Positions 1 to 4,726 of a DNA stretch of 9,338 nucleotides are shown one piece after another; within the stretch, counting starts at the first letter, position 1; every line of letters begins with the position of its first letter. Made by a program: the position numbers and the translations under genes. The DNA comes from Acidobacteriota bacterium (GTDB lineage: Bacteria > Acidobacteriota > Terriglobia > Acidiferrales > UBA7541): the NCBI GenBank assembly GCA_003153585.1, contig PLZZ01000209.1:1-9338 (forward strand), written 5' to 3'. The notes under the pieces were generated by a model that was not told where the DNA came from, ran no database searches, and saw nothing but the letters and a program-made list of their open reading frames with translations.

Positions 1-164
1 GGGAGAAAAACCGGCTGACACTATCTCCAAAAGTCTAACATAGCCAGGTTCGGCCAGAAGCCCGCGTCGGATGGAAGAAAACAAAAATTGGCTCGGCGCA
101 GCCTCGGAAAACAGGAAATATCCCGCGCCGCGGTTTGTGCCCTGGAGTAAGATGCACGAGAAAC

Positions 165-644
165 ATGGATCTGAAAGCCAAAAAAGAGACTTTGCGCTTG
201 CTGACCAACGGCGTGTATGTGCTGACATCCCGGAACGGTGACGACTACGGAGTTGCGACAATCACGTGGGTCTCACAAGTCTCCTTTCAACCTCCGCTCG
301 TGATGGCTGCGTTGCGAAAAGATGGAAACGTCTTTCGTTGTTTAAGGGCAAGCGGCGTCGCGGTTTTGCATGTTGTCGGAAGCGACCAAAAAGAACTCGC
401 GCAGAAGTTTTTCTCCACGACAAAAGAGGCCAACGGGCTTCTAAATGGTGAGCCATTCACCGGGGGGAAGACTTCCGCGCCGGTCTTGAAAGACCTGAGC
501 GCCTATCTGGAGTGCAAACTGGTTGATATCTGCGAAGATTACGGCGACCACGCCATCGTGATTCTAGAAGTCGTCGAAGCCGAGAGCCGGGGAACGGTAG
601 TACCGCTCGTTGTCAATGATTCACCCTGGAAATATGGGGGCTAG
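165..644 (+). CDS. Flavin reductase-like FMN-binding domain protein
   Basis: This 159-residue cytosolic protein is a single flavin reductase-like (split-barrel FMN-binding) domain. In the family such domains reduce FMN with NAD(P)H or act as the flavoprotein partner of oxygenases or rubredoxins; the substrate here cannot be told. Seen: the family core GVATITWVSQVSFQPP at residues 29-44 (T34, S37, S40 and the PP pair where FMN phosphate and isoalloxazine contacts lie), the late GDHAIVILEV strand at 127-136 with D128-H129, and the C-terminal ending SPWKYGG, common in stand-alone members. The frame is open upstream to a TTG at 135, but the extra ten residues match nothing in the family, so ATG 165 is preferred; GGAG at 144-147 is rather far away and the ribosome site is weak. 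The gene ends in three consecutive in-frame stops (TAG TAG TAA, 642-650). It stands alone and converges on the next gene. Confidence 0.88.
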   Translation: MDLKAKKETLRLLTNGVYVLTSRNGDDYGVATITWVSQVSFQPPLVMAALRKDGNVFRCLRASGVAVLHVVGSDQKELAQKFFSTTKEANGLLNGEPFTGGKTSAPVLKDLSAYLECKLVDICEDYGDHAIVILEVVEAESRGTVVPLVVNDSPWKYGG

Positions 645-712
645 TAGTAACAAGATCAAGAAATTCTTCTCCTCCCAGACGCCGGATTACCCTGGGGCAG
701 TTCCAGTTATGG

Positions 713-1270
713 CTAGGGCTGATGCGAGCGGAATAAAAGATCGAACCACGGAGTCCATGTCTCGCCGCCATCGACGGATGTTTCTGCGATTTCGCTAACG
801 CCGCCGGGTATTGCTTTCCATGTGCCGCGCACATGTCTCTCCTCGCCGTTGACGAGATCTACACCGCTCATAATCATTCCTCCTTTTTGGAACGTGCCTT
901 CGATCACGAGCAGTCGGCCTCGGTTTGTGACCCAACTCTGATGCCACGTTTTTCTGGAGGCGTCGTAAATACTGAAGCTCTGACCTTTCGATCCGTTCGT
1001 GGCTTGATAATTCTCATGCACGACGCAGCCATCGAGAATGCGATCGACTCGAACCCGCGCGACCGCGGTGGCTGGTTTGTCGGCGTCAAAGGCATCCCAA
1101 TCACCAAGCCAGAAATCAAACTGTCGATATTCGGGCCCCGAACAAGCCGGTGAGGATGATTGCAGGGATTGAGACGAAGAGACGCGAAGAGCGGGCAGGC
1201 GTTCCGTCCTTGCGAAGAGAATTGCTATGAAAATAAAGCCGGCTTTCAGGCATAGAGCTAAACGATTCAT
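713..1270 (-). CDS. Secreted FDFWLGDW-motif (DUF1579-like) protein
   Basis: A 185-residue protein of unknown biochemical role, probably exported. Residues 4-20 form a hydrophobic signal-type helix (N-terminal MNRLALCLK, then a run of I/F/L/A), followed by a Ser-rich linker to about residue 45; the cleavage point is not obvious, and there is no lipobox near the helix. The mature part begins with FDFWLGDWDAFD (51-62) and continues with GCVVHENY (81-88), SFSIYDASRKTWHQSWV (98-114) and an EGTF...GMIMSGV section (124-137). This order (FDFW-GxW, GCxxHENW, FxxYDAxxxxWHQ-WV) is that of a widespread bacterial family often labelled DUF1579-like and thought to form a small lipocalin-like beta barrel. 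Function is unknown. It lies 74 bases downstream of the HAF-repeat gene on the same strand, with a hairpin between them, so the two may be partly co-transcribed. It starts at ATG 1270 with only a weak purine-rich ribosome site. Confidence 0.8.
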   Translation of the reverse strand: MNRLALCLKAGFIFIAILFARTERLPALRVSSSQSLQSSSPACSGPEYRQFDFWLGDWDAFDADKPATAVARVRVDRILDGCVVHENYQATNGSKGQSFSIYDASRKTWHQSWVTNRGRLLVIEGTFQKGGMIMSGVDLVNGEERHVRGTWKAIPGGVSEIAETSVDGGETWTPWFDLLFRSHQP

Positions 1271-1296
1271 GTTGTTTTCGCCATTCAGGCGGAAGG

Positions 1297-1324
1297 CTGA
1301 GGGTAGGGGATCTCCTACCCTCGG
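1297..1324 (-). terminator. Hairpin between the HAF-repeat gene and the DUF1579-like gene
   Basis: The arms GAGGGTAGG (1299-1307) and CCTACCCTC (1314-1322) pair perfectly around a six-base loop, and the stem can be lengthened by a wobble and a C-G pair to 1297-1324. It begins 21 bases past the stop of the minus-strand HAF-repeat gene and ends 27 bases before the next start. No T-run follows on the minus strand (the sequence continues AGCCTTCC), so it is not a classical intrinsic terminator. It may instead stabilise the 3' end of the upstream transcript, act with Rho, or be a partial read-through point. The stem is certain from the sequence; its role is inferred. Confidence 0.45.
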
Positions 1325-1344
1325 GCGATCTCGATTCGTCTTGG

Positions 1345-2700
1345 TTACGGCTTCACTTGCTCTGGTTTGAAGTGGCCGAAGGCCAGCTTGCGCATCATCT
1401 GCTGGCGGACGCCTTCAGAAACGGTGATGCTCGCGGCTTCGCCGTTCGTGGCTTCCGCGAAGGTATCCGCACCGCCGCCTCCGAAGTACGTCGGGACGGC
1501 GAGGTACGCTGGGATATTGTTGCCAAGCGGGCAGCCTCCATCGACGATGATGCATGCCTCACCAGTGATCTCCCCACTTTCATTGATGCCAGTAGCTTCG
1601 ATCAGAAGCAACGGCGAATTTTTCGGCATCAGCGTGTTGAGGTCCGTCATCTTTCCGTTTTCGTAGATAAACGCGTGGAAGGAGGGGAACGACACGCCCA
1701 CCACTTGTCCTTGGTCGTTGACGTCCAAGGCTTCGCTGAGAGCATCTCCGGGAAGCACCCCGATGTCCGTCATTTTCCCGCTCTCTTTGGTCCAAATGAA
1801 CGCGTGGAAATTTGGAGAGAGCACTCCGCCGCTTACGTCGCCCGCTAAATCCGAAAATCCGACGATGATGTCGCCGCGGTGGTTGATGGCCATGGGAGTA
1901 TTCCAGCCTTTGCCGCCCAGGTTGCCCAGGTTAATCACGTTGCCATTTTCCCAGAGCAGGGCGTGCATCGCGCTGAACGCTCCGACAGAATTGTCGCAAG
2001 TCCCGGAAATGCCGACGATCTGGCCATTGTCATTGATGGCTGTGGCGGCGCCATCCGGATCCGCGATGCCGCTTTGGACGAAAGTCGGAAGTTGTGTGAT
2101 CTGTGCCACTCCCGGTCCATAGACGACGGGCAGGAACTGGAAAACCTGTGGCAGTACGCAGCTTGAATCATGAACTGTAGTTTCCGCCCAGCCTACTATC
2201 TGGCCCAGGTTGTTTTCGCCGGAGGCAAATCCGTTGTTGCCACCCAGCGTGGGCAGCCCTGTCATCACGCCAAACTGCCACACGAAGCCGGTGCATACAT
2301 GTCCGGTAGGTATGCCAGTCGGAGTAAAGGCGGTACAACTCCACGACTCCCCGAACGGATCCATCGCTGCAGTTTCGGAAAAACCTGCAATCTGACCGTG
2401 ATCGTTTTTGTTTGGCCACTGGACGTCGCTGTTTGGACCTCCGAGCGTGCCGAGGTCGAATCTCAATCCGTAGATCCACACGGTGGCGTGCTCGGTGATA
2501 TCTCCGGACTGATCGGCAGCGCCAATCGCCCAACCTATGTTGTTAATGGTATTGCCCTCGCTAGCCGTTCCGCTGAGGTTGCCGAGATTAAAGAGGCGGT
2601 AATGGTTCGGCTGCTCTTGCGCCGCCAACCGAAGCGGGAGCACCAGCGCGGCAAATAAAACAATCATCGCAATAAGGCACGTGCGTATCCTGGATTTCAT
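1345..2700 (-). CDS. Secreted HAF-repeat protein (probable beta-propeller)
   Basis: A 451-residue exported protein made almost entirely of HAF-type repeats (named for His-Ala-Phe), units of about 40-60 residues whose fold is probably a beta-propeller; the molecular function of these proteins is unknown. Residues 1-27 are a Sec signal peptide (MKSRIR, hydrophobic core, likely cut after LAA before QEQ). Repeat marks seen: HATVWIYG (71-78) with DLGTLGG (82-88); TGFVWQFG (137-144) with LPTLGGNNGFASGENNLGQIVG (149-170); ATAINDNGQIVG (219-230); HALLWENG (246-253) with NLGNLGG (257-263); HAFIWTKESGKMTDIG (299-314); LDVNDQGQVVG (325-335); HAFIYENGKMTDL (342-354); and GINESGEITG (371-380). Six cysteines (122, 136, 181, 235, 383, 390) could form disulphides after export. 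Between the repeats lie proline-rich insertions. The C-terminus (405-451) is different: a Gly-rich turn, then a charged helix. ATG 2700 is backed by AAGGAGA at 2705-2711, a strong ribosome site five bases away. Confidence 0.88.
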   Translation of the reverse strand: MKSRIRTCLIAMIVLFAALVLPLRLAAQEQPNHYRLFNLGNLSGTASEGNTINNIGWAIGAADQSGDITEHATVWIYGLRFDLGTLGGPNSDVQWPNKNDHGQIAGFSETAAMDPFGESWSCTAFTPTGIPTGHVCTGFVWQFGVMTGLPTLGGNNGFASGENNLGQIVGWAETTVHDSSCVLPQVFQFLPVVYGPGVAQITQLPTFVQSGIADPDGAATAINDNGQIVGISGTCDNSVGAFSAMHALLWENGNVINLGNLGGKGWNTPMAINHRGDIIVGFSDLAGDVSGGVLSPNFHAFIWTKESGKMTDIGVLPGDALSEALDVNDQGQVVGVSFPSFHAFIYENGKMTDLNTLMPKNSPLLLIEATGINESGEITGEACIIVDGGCPLGNNIPAYLAVPTYFGGGGADTFAEATNGEAASITVSEGVRQQMMRKLAFGHFKPEQVKP

Positions 2701-2778
2701 GTGATCTCCTTTTTATTTATTATCGAAGCCTGATCGAACCGCCGCCGCGCTCTTTCCGCATCTATCTGACCTTTTCTT

Positions 2779-2811
2779 GACCGGCCCAACTGATTCGGTG
2801 GGGAGCCGGTC
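2779..2811. other. Hairpin A, GACCGGC / GCCGGTC
   Basis: GACCGGC (2779-2785) and GCCGGTC (2805-2811) are perfect reverse complements, separated by 19 bases that allow two or three more G-C pairs with a one-base bulge at 2804. The last two bases of its right arm are shared with the left arm of the next hairpin, so the two cannot both form completely. There is no coding gene immediately before it on either strand, so it is not an ordinary gene-end terminator. It could be part of a leader RNA or a small RNA, or a protein-binding palindrome in the DNA. Confidence 0.4.
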
Positions 2812-2838
2812 TACCGTCTCAAACAAGGTAGATTTTTT
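2810..2838 (+). terminator. Terminator-like hairpin with a six-T tail
   Basis: TCTACC (2810-2815) pairs with GGTAGA (2827-2832) across an 11-base loop and is followed at once by TTTTTT (2833-2838), the form of a plus-strand intrinsic terminator. The stem is short, with only three G-C pairs, so efficiency would be modest. No plus-strand gene precedes it: the sequence before it is the 5' region of the minus-strand HAF gene. It could end a small RNA begun near 2725-2735 (a TATTAT box lies at 2718-2723 with no good -35), stop antisense transcription leaving the HAF gene, or act as an attenuator of a long ada-alkA leader. Confidence 0.35.
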
Positions 2839-2851
2839 GGTGGAGGAAGGT

Positions 2852-2902
2852 TGGACGTTTGCGGACGTTGCTCCGGCCTCCACTGGACGTTTTCGGGCGT
2901 TG
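2852..2902. repeat. Tandem GGACGTT repeats (candidate operator)
   Basis: TGGACGTTTGCGGACGTTG (2852-2870) and TGGACGTTTTCGGGCGTTG (2884-2902) agree at 17 of 19 positions, and their starts are 32 bases apart, about three helical turns. Each copy is itself two GGACGTT-like heptamers ten bases apart (2853, 2863; 2885, 2895). The core recurs inverted at 3032-3047, where the reverse complement reads TGGACGTTTTCGGACC. Tandem heptamers on one face of the helix are the usual form of binding sites for activators that bind side by side. Because the adjacent gene encodes an Ada-type regulator, an autoregulatory site is possible, but it does not resemble the E. coli Ada box and the assignment is inference. 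Confidence 0.45.
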
Positions 2903-2960
2903 ATACCCCGCCGACTTTCCGCCTAGTTCTCAGCACCCAAGAGGAAAACTCCGTCTGGCA

Positions 2961-2990
2961 TTGACTCGCGGGCCGCTTCTAAGCTTTAGA
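2961..2990 (+). promoter_or_regulatory. Weak sigma-70 promoter candidate for ada-alkA
   Basis: TTGACT (2961-2966) matches the -35 consensus at five of six positions. Eighteen bases on lies TTTAGA (2985-2990), a poor -10 matching only three of six. A good -35 with a bad -10 would suit a promoter that needs an activator, with the GGACGTT repeats 60-110 bases upstream. Transcription would start near 2997, leaving a leader of about 90 bases that includes the inverted repeat core at 3032-3047. Confidence 0.3.
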
Positions 2991-3031
2991 CCGTGCACGG
3001 ATTTTTGGGGCGGAATGGTACGCGCGAACGT

Positions 3032-3047
3032 GGTCCGAAAACGTCCA
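3032..3047 (-). repeat. Inverted third copy of the GGACGTT repeat core
   Basis: GGTCCGAAAACGTCCA on the plus strand is the reverse complement of TGGACGTTTTCGGACC. Over the first 15 bases it differs from each of the two tandem copies upstream at a single position. It lies downstream of the likely transcription start and 42 bases before the ATG, where a bound protein could repress; the upstream pair lies where one could activate. It falls inside the reading frame only if the far GTG start at 2993 were used, which is unlikely. Confidence 0.4.
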
Positions 3048-3079
3048 ATTTTCCCGGCAGGTTCGACTATCATCAACCT

Positions 3080-3084
3080 GGGAG
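3080..3084 (+). promoter_or_regulatory. Ribosome binding site that sets the ada-alkA start
   Basis: GGGAG at 3080-3084 sits four bases before ATG 3089 and supports this start over the GTG at 2993, which has no Shine-Dalgarno sequence and would add 32 residues before the first Ada-domain residues. Confidence 0.55.
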
Positions 3085-3088
3085 ACAA

Positions 3089-4618
3089 ATGACTCTAGAT
3101 TGGCAAGTCTGCTCGCGAGCCAGGCTGTCACGCGATGCGCGGTTTGACGGCAAATTCTTTATCGGCGTGGACGGCAGCGGAGTGTACTGCCGTCCGATTT
3201 GCCCGGCACCTACTGCGAAAGAGAAAAATGTGCATTACTTCTCCAGTGCCGCGGCGGCAGCGGAGGCGGGTTTTCGCCCCTGTCTGCGTTGCCGGCCGGA
3301 AGCCTCGCCCGGCACTCCGGCTTGGTCCGGAACCTCCAACACAGTTTCTCGGGCGTTGAGGCTGATCGGTGAGACTGGTTTGGAAGACGGTGGAGTGGAG
3401 GCTCTTGCAGAACGTCTAGGAATTGGATCGCGGCACCTTCGGCGCCTGTTTCTGAAACACCTGGGGGCGACTCCCACTGCGGTGGCCCACACGCGCCGCC
3501 TGCATTTTGCGAAAAAGCTCATCGACGAGACGAATTTGCCCATGAGTCAAATTGCTCTGGCTTCGGGTTTCGGTTGCGTACGAAGATTTAATGCAGCCAT
3601 CCGGAAGACGTACAGTCGAACGCCGACGCGAATTCGCCGGCTCGTTCGGCCGGCAGCCAATCAGCCCGAAAATCAGTATCTTTTTCTCCTTCGATTCCGA
3701 GCACCGTATCACTGGGACGGCATGTTAGCGTTTTTGGCCAAGCGCGCCATTCCGGGCGTCGAAGCGGTTGACCTCGGCGCTTATCGCCGGTCGATCTTGT
3801 TAAATGGCCAGCACGGCTACTTTGAAGTCTCGCTTCAGGCGGGTATGGACGCGCTTGCGGTGCGCATTCAATTTCGCGATCCATGCTCGCTCTTTTTTAT
3901 TATCGAGCGGATACGCGCGATGTTTGACTTAAGTGCAGACTGGACCGATATTGCGCGAACTTTAAGAAGCGACCCGGCATTGGCAGAGAGAGTTCGAGCT
4001 GCGCCGGGGCTGCGGGTACCAGGTTGCTGGAATGGATTTGAACTAGCGATTCGCGCGATTGTCGGCCAACAGATTAGCGTCAGTAACGCCACGGCCCTTG
4101 CGGGCCGCATCGCAAGAAGTTTTGGCCGGCCGTTCTCAGCGGCAAGCAAATTAACTCATCTTTTCCCCACACCTGAGGTTCTTGCCGAGGCCGATCTCAC
4201 CAAGGCGGGTCTGACTAGAGCCCGAGCCGAAACGATTCGAGCTCTGGCCCGCGCTGTTTGTGAAGGCCGAATCCGCTTTGAAGGCATCGTGGAAACGGAC
4301 GCTTTCCTGGCACGGCTAGGTGAAATTCAGGGCATCGGCCCGTGGACAGCGCAGTACGTGGCTATGCGAGCGCTCGGGGAGCCGGATGCATTCCCGGCCG
4401 GGGACCTTGGCCTTCTGCGCGCCTTGAATCTGGCAAGTTCTCGTGAACTTGAACGACGCTCCGAAGGATGGCGACCCTGGCGAGCTTACGCGACGATGTA
4501 TCTATGGAACGGCTTTTGTGAACGCAAAGCTCGCGGAAACAAGTCTGCTCTTTCCAAGACCCAAAAGGCGCCTATTGAAAGAGTTGAACCTCGCCATGCT
4601 GTCTGCCCGGTTGGGTGA
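3089..4618 (+). CDS. Ada/AraC regulator fused to AlkA DNA-3-methyladenine glycosylase
   Basis: A 509-residue fusion combining a DNA methyl-damage sensor with a base-excision enzyme. (1) Ada zinc domain, about 5-75: C34, C38, C65 and C68 in the C-x3-C...C-x2-C order of Ada, where the first cysteine accepts the methyl group from phosphotriesters; PICP and CLRCRPE are typical. (2) AraC-type double helix-turn-helix, about 84-184 (helices around EALAERLGIGSRHLRRLF and MSQIALASGFG-RRFNAAIRKTY). (3) AlkA N-terminal domain, about 195-310. (4) HhH-GPD glycosylase, about 315-485: AIVGQQISV, hairpin GIGPW (415-419), catalytic Asp D439 in FPAGDLGLL, and the WRPWRAYATMYLW helix. The glycosylase excises 3-methyladenine and related alkylated bases. 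The layout is that of mycobacterial Ada-AlkA fusions; unlike E. coli Ada there is no O6-methylguanine methyltransferase domain. A basic 30-residue tail (about 480-509) is unassigned. ATG 3089 is preferred because GGGAG precedes it. Methylation of the Ada domain probably makes it an activator of its own gene, possibly through the repeats upstream. Confidence 0.9.
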   Translation: MTLDWQVCSRARLSRDARFDGKFFIGVDGSGVYCRPICPAPTAKEKNVHYFSSAAAAAEAGFRPCLRCRPEASPGTPAWSGTSNTVSRALRLIGETGLEDGGVEALAERLGIGSRHLRRLFLKHLGATPTAVAHTRRLHFAKKLIDETNLPMSQIALASGFGCVRRFNAAIRKTYSRTPTRIRRLVRPAANQPENQYLFLLRFRAPYHWDGMLAFLAKRAIPGVEAVDLGAYRRSILLNGQHGYFEVSLQAGMDALAVRIQFRDPCSLFFIIERIRAMFDLSADWTDIARTLRSDPALAERVRAAPGLRVPGCWNGFELAIRAIVGQQISVSNATALAGRIARSFGRPFSAASKLTHLFPTPEVLAEADLTKAGLTRARAETIRALARAVCEGRIRFEGIVETDAFLARLGEIQGIGPWTAQYVAMRALGEPDAFPAGDLGLLRALNLASSRELERRSEGWRPWRAYATMYLWNGFCERKARGNKSALSKTQKAPIERVEPRHAVCPVG

Positions 4619-4683
4619 CGGCGAATCAGCGACTGGCGCAGTACCGACTGGACGAATGAGTATGCCTTCGCGGCAAACTCCAT

Positions 4684-4689
4684 TATAAT
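4684..4689 (+). promoter_or_regulatory. TATAAT -10 box before the PpiD-like gene
   Basis: A perfect TATAAT stands 38 bases before ATG 4727; transcription would start near 4696 and give a leader of about 30 bases containing AGGAG (4711-4715). No convincing -35 hexamer is found at 15-18 bases (TATGCC at the 17-base position). The gene therefore probably has its own promoter in the 108-base gap after ada-alkA. Confidence 0.45.
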
Positions 4690-4726
4690 TGTCTGATTCA
4701 GCGTTGGCACAGGAGCAGCAAGACAC

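Larger units (their letters stand above)
2701..3088. promoter_or_regulatory. Divergent control region between the HAF-repeat gene and ada-alkA
   Basis: These 388 bases carry no convincing gene and must hold the promoters of both divergent neighbours. From left to right one sees the HAF-gene ribosome site (2705-2711), an AT-rich patch (2710-2724), a GC-rich hairpin (2779-2811), a weaker hairpin ending in six T (2810-2838), two copies of a 19-base repeat (2852-2902), a TTGACT box (2961-2966) and an inverted third copy of the repeat core (3032-3047). No good sigma-70 pair facing the HAF gene was found. The richness of structured elements suggests regulated expression, but which gene each element serves is not shown by the sequence. 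Confidence 0.6.

Noticed and set aside
1..43. Possible tail of a gene entering from the left, or a promoter (CTGACA at 15-20, TAACAT at 36-41)
   Set aside because: All three plus-strand frames stop by base 43 with no recognisable residues, and the promoter boxes are only 15 bases apart with a mediocre -10.
135..164. TTG start for the flavin reductase adding ten residues
   Set aside because: The family domain begins right after ATG 165 and the added residues look like untranslated sequence.
1357..1848. Plus-strand reading frame of 163 codons inside the HAF-repeat gene, with similar ones at 1718-2122 and 2170-2658
   Set aside because: The opposite strand holds a protein with signal peptide, clear repeats and a strong ribosome site; these frames are antisense shadows with no family motifs.
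2993..3088. Upstream GTG start for ada-alkA adding 32 residues
   Set aside because: No ribosome site. The extra residues lack Ada-family character and would overlap the repeat core at 3032-3047; ATG 3089 has GGGAG before it.
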